Shown here: positions 22,737 to 33,893 of the stretch, piece after piece
How the letters are laid out: each line of letters opens with the position of its first letter
Numbering within the stretch: the first letter of the stretch is position 1
DNA from: Magnolia sinica
Lineage: Eukaryota > Streptophyta > Magnoliopsida > Magnoliales > Magnoliaceae
Length of the DNA: 64,000 bases
Reading direction: 5' to 3'
Assembly (NCBI RefSeq): GCF_029962835.1
Contig: NC_080586.1
Location: forward strand, 64,116,001-64,180,000
Notes under the pieces: model-generated
Databases searched by the model: none
What the model was told of the DNA's origin: nothing
What the model saw: only the letters and a program-made list of their open reading frames with translations
Translations under genes and position numbers: made by a program

Positions 22737-22802
22737 ATTTTCGGCACCGAATTCGGAGTTTGGAAAGTTGAAGAGCCCATTTGCTAAGTTCGGGATGCAA
22801 CA
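21995..22802 (+). repeat. Probable end of a large Gypsy LTR (J)
   Basis: The end of this stretch, TCGGCACCGAATTCGGAGTT to GGGATGCAACA, resembles the inner end of the Gypsy B LTR read on the minus strand (TCGGCACCGAATTCGGTGAT to GGGGCGTGACA). The minisatellites left of copia I may belong to the same LTR, with copia I inserted inside it. The left end and any target duplication were not found. An A run of about 37 lies at 22699-22735. Confidence 0.45.
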
Positions 22803-24290
22803 TTACCTAAGGGCATGACCTATATGTTGTATGTTTATATTCCATAATTTATACTTACATCATCAAATGATTCCCCTTCATAAAATATAATCATCTCAAA
22901 ACTACACAAATACATATCAATTAAATAAAACATTTACATCCCAACTATAAAAATCATCACCATATTTATGTCTTAACACATCAAATCACCAACATAATTT
23001 AACCTCTTACTAAATATTTATTATAACGAATTTAGAAAGCGTAAAAGAAACTTTATAAAGATCTAAATATAAATAAAATAACTATTCATTCCCTCTTCTT
23101 GCACCTTCTGGCGATCATATTCTTGAAATTTAAAATCTCAAAAGGGTAAGCTGCAAAGCCTAATGAGTATAAATCTCGCCATAAGTTTTAAAAAATAAAG
23201 ATGATTAATGTGGATAAAACGTATTTATTCAAAAGTAAAACAATATGCAATCTTGAAAAGTAAAGACTAAATAAACAAGATATCAATACTAATGTGTATG
23301 GAATAAAGTGTAAATGATAACAAGATATACAATAGTGCACAATAATCAATGTGGTTCAAACTTTTAAACACTAGGGCAAGTTTATACTAGTTGGCCAACA
23401 CTCTCACCAAACAAAATATGCATCCACATTGTTGTCTTTTGCAATTCTGAAATGTTCACCACCTAACCTTGCAATGAAGGACTCATTTGTACATTAGCTA
23501 GTCAGATTACTACCTTACTTGGCAATAGTCTTTTACAATCTAAATATGCTTACTCACCTAGATTCATAGTAGATGTTCCAAAAGGTACCAATTGAGCTTA
23601 CGGGAATCTCAACCCAAAGGTCTTGATCGCTCACCTATTTATGCTTTAGGAACTTTCAACCTAGGGGACTTGATCGCCCTACTTATTTTTTGATATTTCG
23701 AATATAATTCCAATGATGCTTGATTTCAAGAATACATGGATCAAATATTTTCAAAACATCACATAATTGCACTTCTTCGATCAAATCCATAATACATATA
23801 ATGTACATAAATCATCAAACTAAAAGTTTAAAACTTTATAATCATCATAAACAATCTGCACATGATTAAAGTTCCATGTAGACAGTAAATATGCAACATA
23901 ATGAATCAAATATGTAAATCTAAAAAAAACACATGTAAAACTCTAGAATTCACAAAATTTACAAAATACTGCAAAAACCCTGTTATGCAAAAGGGCCCTG
24001 GAATTTCTAAACATTTGGTGCTAAATTCTAAAAAAATTATACAGAGGTTCTATAATTTCAGAAAATTATACAGTAATTCTTTGAATTGTAGAAAATTGAT
24101 TTTTAGAATTGCAATTCTTAATTTCACATAATAAATCCTAGAATCTTGATTTTTCTTAAATTTAAGTTAAAAAATTACTCAAGAAAGATTTAATAAAAAT
24201 TCAACTCTAAAATGTACTATAAGGAGTATGATAATTAAATAAAAATATAAAAGCTTGTGTGAATGTACTCAGTTAAAGAAAACTCTCTTT
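22803..24290. other. AT-rich non-coding stretch
   Basis: No reading frame, RNA gene or bounded repeat could be supported. The base composition is markedly more AT-rich than the flanks. Confidence 0.5.
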
Positions 24291-24292
24291 TT

Positions 24293-24296
<4 letters not shown>

Positions 24297-24336
<40 letters not shown>
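24297..24336. repeat. (CT)n microsatellite
   Basis: About 18 uninterrupted CT units. Confidence 0.95.
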
Positions 24337-24339
<3 letters not shown>

Positions 24340-24479
24340 GACCTTCCTACATATAAGGATGATCCACCGCCTTATGTATGTCTCTTGTTGCCCTCTTTAT
24401 GAACATGCACCCCCTCTCTTTAGAGAAATCGGATCCCTATCTCTCGCCTTTTAGAAGCAGTGCATGCACATGCACTACA

Positions 24480-24680
24480 CGTGTGCGGTGCATGTTTGAG
24501 CCATGCGTGCACCATGTAATGTGTGTGTGCGCGCATACATATGGTGTATGCATGCATGAGGTGTATACATGGGTGGATGGATGGATGCACTATTAAGTGA
24601 ATGGATGAATTAGATGGATGGTTAGATAAATGCATAAATGGTTTAGATGATTGGATGAATGGATAGTTGGATATGGATTG
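24480..24680. repeat. Degenerate GGAT/ATGG and TGCATG simple repeat
   Basis: GTGTGTGCGCGCATAC is followed by GTATGCATGCATGAG, then by irregular GGATGGATGAAT words. Open frames here on both strands are artefacts of this low-complexity text. Confidence 0.7.
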
Positions 24681-24949
24681 GTTGTACACATAGTTCAATA
24701 GAAGGTTTTACATAAATCGTTCACATGATCACTGGACAACTTTGAGTGGTCCTTGTGCATGATCCAACTGTTAATATTTGTGAGTAGATAATATGTTCTT
24801 TTTAATGGTTATAATTGGACAAGTTTAACATGCAAATCAAGAATCATCGTTGGATAGAGATTTGGTACATCAATCAACGATCACAATTTGGCAGATTAGA
24901 AATCAAAATTAATCCAGGTTATTACAACACTGTGTCATTGAACCTATGA

Positions 24950-25300
24950 TCCCAAGTTAAACTTGCTTAATAGAGGCCATATATTGATCTATAGAGCTTA
25001 CGCACCTTTCACTCTTGTCCAGGTTGGCGATATCCTTGGTTACTCCGTATAAATCTCTTCCTTTAGGAAATCATTGAGGATTATAGTTTTCACGTCCATC
25101 TGCCATATCTCATTATCTATATTGGTAGTAATGGCTAGTAAGATGTGGATAGACTTCATCATGGCCATAGGTGTGAATAGTTCTTGGTAGTCTATTCCTT
25201 TTTTTTTGGGCATATCCTTTTGTAACAAGCCTAGCCATATAAGTATCCACCTTTATTTTCACATTGTGCTTTCTCTTGTAGATCTATCTACCATTGATTG
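24950..25300 (-). pseudogene. Copia reverse transcriptase scrap
   Basis: The minus strand reads KRKHNVKIKVDTYMARLV, then (in a shifted frame) DMPKKKGIDYQELFTPMAMM and KSIHILLAITT, then DNEIWQMDVKTIILND and FLKEEIYTE. This is the N-terminal RT block of a copia pol. No LTR or other domain is attached. Confidence 0.8.
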
Positions 25301-25374
25301 GTTTTAGGTATATCAACAAGTGTCCAAGCATGGTCAGAATACATAAATTTTATTTCCGTGTCAATGGCTACCAT

Positions 25375-25410
25375 CACTGTGGGTGTTGTATCAATACAAC
25401 ACCCACAGTG
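25375..25410. repeat. Perfect 36-bp palindrome (17-bp arms, 2-bp loop)
   Basis: CACTGTGGGTGTTGTAT, then CA, then ATACAACACCCACAGTG. The arms pair without a mismatch. It lies about 80 bp beyond the copia RT scrap. No role can be assigned. Confidence 0.97.
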
Positions 25411-25507
25411 AGAGAATCACTTTCATACCACAATTGCATTTTATATAGCATGTACTATAACCTTATGTACAAATTGCAAGGCATCTGTCTAGACTATGTT
25501 ACCACCG

Positions 25508-25522
25508 CCCCCCCCCCCCCCC
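25508..25522. repeat. C homopolymer (about 15)
   Basis: A run of about 15 C, a place where length may be uncertain in an assembly. Confidence 0.9.
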
Positions 25523-26990
25523 TCATGCATTGTGTTGTATATCCATGCATAGAACGAAGGAACCCCAATGTTTGTGAATCCATGGATACAACTTAAATAG
25601 CATGCATGTGATTAAACATGCAGGCTCTTAAGGACAGTGGGAACATCGACATATGCATGATTAAGGGATGACATGTCAAAAACCCATGATTGAGCCTCCC
25701 ATTGCTCAATCTGAACCATTGGATGTATTAATCACATCACCATTGAGCTACTTGTCAAGCTTTCAACCCAATTCGATCCTAAGAATGAGATCCAAGCAAA
25801 ATGGATCCGACATTTCATATTCAATCATGGACAAATGTGATGATCGCACATCAGATCGAAACCATTCACATGATGAATCACATTGAATAAAGCTTCCACA
25901 TTAAATTTGAGGTCAATCTGACCTAAAATGAGTGATATCTAGCTGGACAAAGTTCTTGGCATTATCACCACCCAAATCATGCAATGTACGCAGAGAAAAC
26001 AACAATTGGGCATCCATCCAATGTAGTATTCATTATACCACCATCTCATTGACTCGTGTTGAGTGGCCAAGCTTGTTACTGCACAATTAAAGGAAAAACG
26101 AGATAAAGGCTCCACATGACCACATGGGCTGGACATGTGGTGCCACCACCCACCTTGCATGGGTGAGCCCCACAGGTGTGGACATCCAATCCAATGGGCT
26201 CCATAAATTGCACCCCACATCGACAAATGTACACAAATGGTGATGCATGCCTAGTGCATAAAGAGCATATAGACTTTATATTTTTTAAGACCTCATAATT
26301 ACTCAAATTTAAAAATTTTGAAATAAAAAAGAGTAACGCTCACACACAACTAGTTGGACCATCCAACTAATTTGATTAATTAATGCCTAATTAATTCAGA
26401 GAGAGAGAGAGAGAGAGACATTATTTCACTATGGTTTTTAAAATGTTCTTATTAAAAAAGATCAAAAGGTATGGGACACTCTTAACGTGAAATTTCCCCC
26501 GTGCGTCACCTCATGTTAGACCTTGGTCTACAAATCAGTCCCATCCATGATTCCAGTGGACCACATAATTGAAAAGAGTGTAAAAAGAAATCTCACCATT
26601 TAAAATGATTCCTTTGATCAGGCCTATTTGAATCACATATAGGCCGGATATTTTGGTACCACACATGGTCTTTAGTGTGGCCTCTAACAGTTAGAGTGGA
26701 TTTCACATAATGATAAATGTGGGCCCCGTAAAAAATCAAGGGTGGATGTCTTTGCCACAACTATTCCATTTGTGTGGCCTACTTGGATCACATATTAGCA
26801 TGATATTTTGGCTCTTTAACTAGAATGAGATTACACATATGATGGTAGGAGGAGATCTTATATACACATCTCACGGTAGACCTTAGAATAAAAAAAAACC
26901 AATGTTAGCATCAATCTCCCGAAAAGGGCCCCTCTCCCCCGCCGTTCATTCTAATGATAGGGCCATTTGCCAAAAAACTAAAAACACTAA
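25523..26990. other. Non-coding stretch with a short (GA)n
   Basis: No gene seen. A (GA)10-type repeat lies at 26398-26418. From about 26480 the text takes on the GGGCC/GTGGACC intergenic style. Confidence 0.5.
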
Positions 26991-27359
26991 GAGCCTGTTT
27001 GGCCAGGCAGATCCCACGGTATTAGGAGGGATGGGATTGGCAATATCCTAGGATAGGCATGACGAGCCAAACAGATCCGGTGAACTTGTCCCGGGATATG
27101 AGCAATCCCATGGATCTTAAGACAATCCACTGACATCACCATCATTACCTGAAAATTGATCCTACCCCTTGGTTGGATGGATTGGAAGGTAAAATCCGGG
27201 ATATGCACGGCGTGCCAAACAGACCCAGTGAACTTGTCTTGTCCCGGGATATAAGCAATCCCATGGATCTTAAGACAATCCACTGACATCACCATCATTA
27301 CCTTAAAATTGATCCCATCCCTCCTAATACCATGGGATCTGCCCGGCCAAACAGGCCCC
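26991..27359. mobile_element. MITE with 46-bp TIRs and an internal duplication
   Basis: The left end is GAGCCTGTTTGGCCAGGCAG followed by ATCCCACGGTATTAGGAGGG. Reverse-complemented, the right end is GGGCCTGTTTGGCCGGGCAG followed by ATCCCATGGTATTAGGAGGG, an inverted repeat of about 46 bp. Inside, a block of about 100 bp (GTGAACTTGTC to ATTGATCC) occurs twice, near 27078-27165 and 27223-27313. No protein is encoded, and the target duplication is not clear. Confidence 0.85.
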
Positions 27360-29664
27360 AAGGGAAAATAGGTGTGGCATGGTCCTCACTCAATATGGTG
27401 CGTCCTTCACTGTGGGGTCACCTTAGTATATCTATTGTATATCCATGCCATTAGTCCTTATCTTCAGGTCATGTTAGAGCATGATTTGAAAAAGGGAGAA
27501 GATGAAAATCTCAAGACGACCACACGATTGGAAATAACTGATATTAAACATTTGTCATTAAAAACTTCCTAAGGCCCACTTTAGTGTTAATAAAGTTATG
27601 AAAACCTGGATTATGGGAAATTAAAAAAAATAAAAAACAAATTTTAAGTTGATCCAAAACTTTTGTGGCTTACAAAACGTTTATAATGGCCAATCACTAT
27701 TGTTTCCTATGGTGTGGTCTACCTGAGATTTATGTCTATTTAATTTTTTGAATAGCGTCTTAAAATGAACTTAAAATATGGTTGGGTGGGATGGATATAG
27801 AATACATACATGAAAGTGAGCCCCACGGCTGTACCCTATTGTGCTTAGACAAGGTTGCACCTAATCCATGCGGGTAGGAAGTTCCGGCATTGTAAAGAGG
27901 GTGGGGCCTACCATTTCGTTTGTGACAAATTCAATCCGTCCCTCCTTTTTTACAGCACATTTTATAACATCAGCCTAAAAATGAGTCTAATTCAACACTC
28001 AAGTAGACCTTTCTAGAGTAAAAAGTGTGGATTATACGACCACTGTTGAAACATTGGCATGCCCACCTAAGTTTTGTATCAAGCTAAGATTTTTATTTTA
28101 TTTTTTGTTTTCAGTTTATCGTAATGTTAATGACCTGATAAGCGGTATGGATGGCATATAAATATTAAATTGATCCCTAAAAAGGTTTCAACAGTAGAAA
28201 ATTATTTCATGACTTTTTACTCTTGTATGGCCCACATGAGTTTTGGATCCAAAAGTATAGACAAAATGGATATTTCATAAACATATGGCAGGCCCAACTT
28301 AGCTTTCTAGCATAGGAAATTTGTGTGAAAGAAATACCAAGTCTATCAATGGAATGTAATCATGGGGGAAAGAATTAAAGAAGAGATAAGTGCATTAAAT
28401 AAGGAGAAAGAAAGAGAATGATTGTTTCTAAAGAAAGTGAGATGACTTGACAAATTGTACACGTATGATGTATTGAATTGATGCGCCATGCATCTAAGAA
28501 ATTCAATTCGTTCAGTAGGTAGTGTCCCATGTAATTTTATTTTTTTTATTTTTATTTGTGATTAATAGTATAATATTCATTTAGAAGCAAAGTGAGTTGT
28601 TAGAAATTCATTTGAATAGTCCAAATTCAACTTTCATATGTGGATCCAATGATGAGTACCATTTATCAATTTTTAGTACATAAAATTTTATTAGTGGACC
28701 TTATTTGATACACAAGATATAAAATAACATGTAACTATCATTATACTTATTTAAAATTCGATATCACGTATCCTCACATGTGGTGCATTACATGTGGATA
28801 AAAAGATAAATTTTTATTATTTAATGCATAGTTAATTGGATCAATTTGAATGGTCCAACTAGTTGTGTGCAAGCATTTTAATTAATCAACATCCAATCAC
28901 ATCATTCATCACATAAACCAAAAATAATCACATTCAATGGATTAATTTGAATTAGATCAACCACCATGTCATAAAACGATCACACCCCAATTTCAACCAC
29001 TGGTGATATGGACAAATTGCCCCCTCTTTTTGGTTGATCAGTCTAAAAATTGGGCAAGTAAAAACTGACTAATCAGGATGAAATAGGTAATGATTATAGA
29101 AACATACCTCTCTGATACTACCTTATAGTTTAGTGATCCAGACGGCCGGTCAAAATGATGGGTCCCACTCCAGATGGCCCTTGCACTAAAAATCTCTTTA
29201 ATGGAAAAATTTCTAATCCTTCAATTTTTAACCAGCAAAAAGATATCTAATAAAGAAAATAGAGCAACGGTGCATATTCAATTACAACAAAACTTCTAAA
29301 GATCCAAAAGCTCGAAATTTCCCATTTTGGTGCATGGGTCATCCTACTTAGGCCGGTTTGGATCAGTGGACCTGGGCGTCAGTGGACATATCAGTCTAGC
29401 ATTGTTTAATGCTTCCATTTAGAAGCCCTGGTCACACTCTAATGCCCGATTTTTCTCATTGTTGTTTGACCTATCATGGTAACCATGAAATTGATAATGG
29501 ACCTCAGAATCTTTCTGCATGCGGCCATACTTCAAAAATCCAAAAACTCAACCCGATGACTCAAAGCTAGATCCAACTCGATTCAATATTTAATTATTGT
29601 AAAATGAAAATATCAAAACTTAAATAGATATTTAAAATAGTTATATTTAAATACAATATAAAAC
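27360..29664. other. Non-coding repeat-style intergenic DNA
   Basis: The sequence contains repeated phrases such as CCTATGGTGTGGTCTACCTGAG (about 27709), which recur near 36730 and 63890. These are typical of a high-copy dispersed family of this genome. No gene or bounded element was resolved. Confidence 0.5.
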
Positions 29665-29703
29665 GTAACTCAAACCTAGAGCTGTACAAGAACCGAGTTA
29701 GCT
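29665..29703. mobile_element. Truncated end of a hAT-like element
   Basis: TAGAGCTGTACAAGAACCGAG and GTTAGCTCAGTT resemble the start of hAT-type non-autonomous elements. It stops where the copia A gag sequence begins. Confidence 0.35.
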
Positions 29704-32006
29704 CAGTTGTGCGTAACGGATAAGGTCATGTACAATATTATGAGAGAGAAGAATGCAGTTGATACATGGGCGAAACTAGAAAACATCTATGCGAAGAAAT
29801 CTCTTGAGAATTGCTTACATCTAAAGCTACAGTTATTCAATCTGAATATGACGGAATGGGCTGATGTTGAGGCCTACATCAGTAACTTGAATAAGCTTAT
29901 TTGTAAATTGCTGGATATGAACGAGCCAATGAAAGATGAATGTTGAGCATGTATTTTGTTGAATTTTCTTATAGAATCGTATGAGTCGTTTAAAGACTCT
30001 TTGTACACCAATAGGACGACCACTAGCGTTGAAACTGTTATCTCAGCACTTCAATCAAAAGCGATTAGAAAGAAAAGTAGTAACGTGGGTGCTTCTACAT
30101 ATGCGCTGGTTACGAAGGAGAGGAATTCTGAGCAGGATAGTGGAGATCCAGATCCAAGGGCAAGGGAAAATGCAAGCTAAAGTGCTGGAACTATGGCATT
30201 ACAAGGCACATGAAAAAGGATTGTAGAATCCTAAGTCGAAAAAGAAGAAATTAGAAAGTTCTTCTAGAGAGGCCAACACTGCGTAATCCAGTGAAAAGAC
30301 GAGTGGTAGTGACGTGTTGATCGCATCAAAATCCAGATATTTTAGCAATGAATGGATTTTGGATATGGGGGCTTCGTATCACATAACCCCTCATAGGAGT
30401 TAGTTCACCAACTACAGTGAGTGCGATAGTGGCTAGCCATTTATGGGCAATGACAATGCATGTAACGTGGTTGGTGTTAAATCAATGAGCATTAAGATGA
30501 TTGATAGCATGGAGTGTATCTTAACAGATGTAAGACACGTTCCTAAGTTGAAGAGTGATATCTTTGGGAGTACTTGAGGCACTTGGGTGTAAATTCACCG
30601 AGTTCGATCGTATCCTTAAAGTTTTAAAGGGAGCACTCGTAGTCATGAAGGCATGGAGGAATGGTAACCTTTACAAGTTGATCGAAAGCACTTCAATGGT
30701 AAAGCTGCAGCAGCTATAGCGGATTCTACGTATGCCCATATGTGGCATGTGCGCCTAGGCCATATGAGCGAGCGGGGCATGAAAATACTTTCTGACCGTT
30801 GTTTAATTTCAGTTTTTAAAAGCATTGATTTTAGTATATGCGAGCATTATATATATTGTAAACAATCAAGATTGTCTTTAAATCTGGGAAACATATTTGT
30901 AAAGAGATTCTATATTATGTGCATTCCGATGTATGGGGGCCGTCACACGTAGTTTTTTGTGGAGAATCGTCATAGTTTGTTACGTTCATTGACAACTACT
31001 CCAAAAAGGTGTGGATTTATTTTATGAAAAGTAAATATGATGTTTTCACTAACTTCAAGCAGTGGAAGGCAATTGTGGAAAAATAGTTAGGGTGACAAGT
31101 GAAAGTGTTGAGGACAAATAATGGTGGGAAATTCAATCAGATTTGTAAAGATGAAGGGACCGTGAGGCACAACATAGAGCACCACACACCTAAGCAGAAT
31201 GGTGTGGCCGAGCAGATGAATCGGACTCTCTTAGAAGGGCCGAATGCATTATGAGCAATGCTGAATTGGGCAAGCACATGTGGAGGGAGGCCGTTAACAT
31301 GGCTTGTTACTTGGTAAACGGTCCCCTTCTATGGCTATTAATTGTAAAATTCCAAAGGAAGTGTAGAGTGGTCAGCAAGTAGACTACTCGAGGCTGCGAG
31401 TATTTGGTTGTGATAGTTACTCTCGTGTACAATCAGTCGAGAGATAAGCTGGACGAAAGGGCTAAAAAGTACGTCTTTGTCAGCTATAGAAATTGTGTGA
31501 AAGGGTACAAGCTATATGACCGGGTCACACGGAAAATCATCCTTAGTCATGACGTCAAATTCGACAAATGATCCTTGTTCCGCAAGCATGAATGCAAGGA
31601 GCACGAAAAGTCAATTGAAGAAGTAGTTGTACGTCCTGAAACAGTTGGCTAAGTAGTTGTACAAGAAATTTGATTCTTTCATAGTGAGTCAGAGGTTTAC
31701 CAAGAGTGAGTATGATCATTGTGTCTATTACGGGACACTGAGTAATGGAAAGTTCATTATCTTAGTATTATATATAAATGATATGATTATCACCAATTAT
31801 ATTGTCTAAAATTGACATACTGAAGACTCAGCTATCAAGGGCATTTGAAATGAAAGATCAGGTGGATACAAAGAAGGTTCTCGGCATTGACAAACACGGA
31901 GACAAGAAAAAGAGCAGGCTATGGTTATCTCAAGTAACATACTTTAAGAAGGTATTGATGAAGTATGGGATGGACAAGGCAAAGTCTGCCAGTGTTCCCC
32001 ACATAC
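29704..32006 (+). pseudogene. Copia A, segment 1: gag, protease, integrase, part of RT
   Basis: The segment starts inside gag (DKVMYNIMREKNAVDTWAKL, then LNMTEWADVEAYI). The zinc knuckle reads CWNYGITRHMKKDC with Tyr for the second Cys. The protease motif is DMGAS where DSGAS is expected. Integrase shows HVRLGHMSERGMKIL, FIDNYSKKVW and [19 protein letters not shown], but the second catalytic Asp block reads RTNNGGKF, with Asn. After a deletion that removes the N-terminal half of RT, the reading resumes at SEYDHCVYYGTLSNGKFI with the active site changed to YIND. Frameshifts and stops are frequent. The 5' LTR, leader and gag N-terminus are missing. The element is not able to move by itself. Confidence 0.88.
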
Positions 32007-32423
32007 TGTCCAAAGGAGTACAATATCCAGTATGATTTAGCTTAAGGTGGGTCCTACTCGATTTTTAATGGTAAAATCAATATCTTCTATGCTATGGCCC
32101 ATCAGAAAAATTGAATTAACATCATTTTTCGATTCAACGCCTAAAATGAGCCATGGAAGGGAATGGACGGAGTGGATTGAATACTTACATCAAGGTGGGG
32201 CCTACACAAGCAGCCCACCCAATAAGCTTTGAAAAAGCTAATATTTTTGTTTTCTTTTCACGTCCAGCGTCCAAGGGACGCTGGACGGTTTATGCATAAC
32301 GCATGCATATGAGGTGGGCCCTGTTCAGGTGGGCCACCAAATGTCTGGATGGCTTGGGCAAGACACATATATAAAGTGGGGTCCATCCAAGTGGGCCACA
32401 CAACTAGATCATCACAAAGAAAA

Positions 32424-32466
<43 letters not shown>

Positions 32467-33488
32467 TCGAGTGATGGAGGGACCCCAGCACTATGGGCCC
32501 TCCCTTGCATGATTTAAAATGTACATCAAGTGGGTCCCATCTCATATGGGCCCGTCGATCAAAATCAACAGTGGAGATCCTTTCTCCATCAAAATAGAGG
32601 GTCTAGATGTTCCCTTTTCAAAATAGAAAGTAAACATCATGATGGGGTCCATGGAGAATGGCCCCATCATGGAATGATATTGATAATCAAGGTGGGCCAT
32701 CGGCCACATCTTAAGGTCCAAAGTGAGATCCATACCATCGATCGGTAGGCCACACTTGGCCCATCATAAAAATATGAAAACTAGCCTATAGAAGCACCCA
32801 CTATGATCCAAAAGTCAAGATCTACTCAAAAGAAAATCACCCACCGTCGATCTTCTTGGTCCGTTGGAAAGCCAGTCTCCTTGTGCTTCACTTTAATGGT
32901 GAAAGATGGGAAATGAATGGCTAGGATAAGGGATTTCGGGATGAAGAAGTGGGCCACACAACTCACTTTCTCTCATGGAAGAGCTTGGACATGTGAGGCT
33001 CTTTTGCTTGGGATTTGTTGCTTGGGAAATGAGGGAGAGAGAGAGTTGTTGGGAGAGAAGTGATGGGAGATGGGTGATGGATGTGAGTGATGGGTGAGGT
33101 GATGGATTGGTTGACTTTGGTGGTTGCTTAACTTGTGGAGAAAGAAAGCATGGGTGCTCTTGTACTTGACATGATGTGATGTGATTGATTGATGGAGTGA
33201 TTGATTGATGGGACATGTTGTAAAGATTCTCTTGGGATCGCAAAAGCGCGGCGTTTCTTCGAAATAAACGCCGGCTCACATCTTCCGACCAGGGTATCGC
33301 ATCGGTGCGCAAGACGCGGTGACGGTGCGGTCGCAATGATATAAGTCTCGGATTAAGCCGACTCAAATCTACGGGATACGACTTAGGGTCGTGCGCAAAC
33401 ATCGATTATACGTCGCAGGTTGCTCGAATTTGACGGGAAGGATCGCGGGAGTCATCGAAACAGTATAGGATAGGATACGGGTCTTACA
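32007..33488 (-). repeat. Gypsy B 3' LTR, truncated
   Basis: It matches 37045-38498 almost base for base, with a longer (GA)n (32425-32462) and a short extra hairpin-like insert near 32265-32300. On the minus strand it lacks the last 3.1 kb of the LTR. The junction with copia A falls within a shared ATACYGTCC word. Confidence 0.8.
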
Positions 33489-33893
33489 GCTCTCCCCACC
33501 TAATAAAAATTTCGTCCTTGAAATTTGAAACATGACACAACTACTACAGAGCTCAACCAAGGGAGGGAAATCCTATCCGAACACAACATGCCAACACAAT
33601 CAAACACTTAAGAGATGAGGACAACGCCTGCGAACCTCAGCCTCCTGCTCCCAAAATGCCTCATCAACACTATGATGATCCCACTGAACCACGGATCCTA
33701 GATCAGAAGCGATCGAAACTATGCAGCCTCACAATCTCAACAATAGGGAGCTACATCAGAAAATCTCTAAGTTATTCGAACTCGGGGATCTAATAATTCT
33801 AAGTTTTCAACAATCAAAAGGTGAAGGGTAACTATCAGTAGATATGTGATGTTATCTTCAGGTATTCCCAAGTTATGCTCTGATACCAACTTA
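33489..33893 (-). pseudogene. Gypsy B interior: pol C-terminus only
   Basis: The minus strand reads VQWDHHSVDEAFWEQEAEVR, the usual end of a chromodomain Gypsy polyprotein. The leader-like stretch next to the primer-binding site precedes it and the polypurine tract follows. All enzymatic domains are deleted. Confidence 0.75.

Noticed and set aside
24420..24698. His/Ser-rich 92-codon frame
   Set aside because: Product of GGAT/ATGG simple repeats.
32893..33402. 169-codon minus-strand frame, repeated at 37903-38412
   Set aside because: The two copies are the duplicated LTR of Gypsy B; the His/Ser/Pro-rich text is not a known protein, though its conservation reflects recent LTR identity only.
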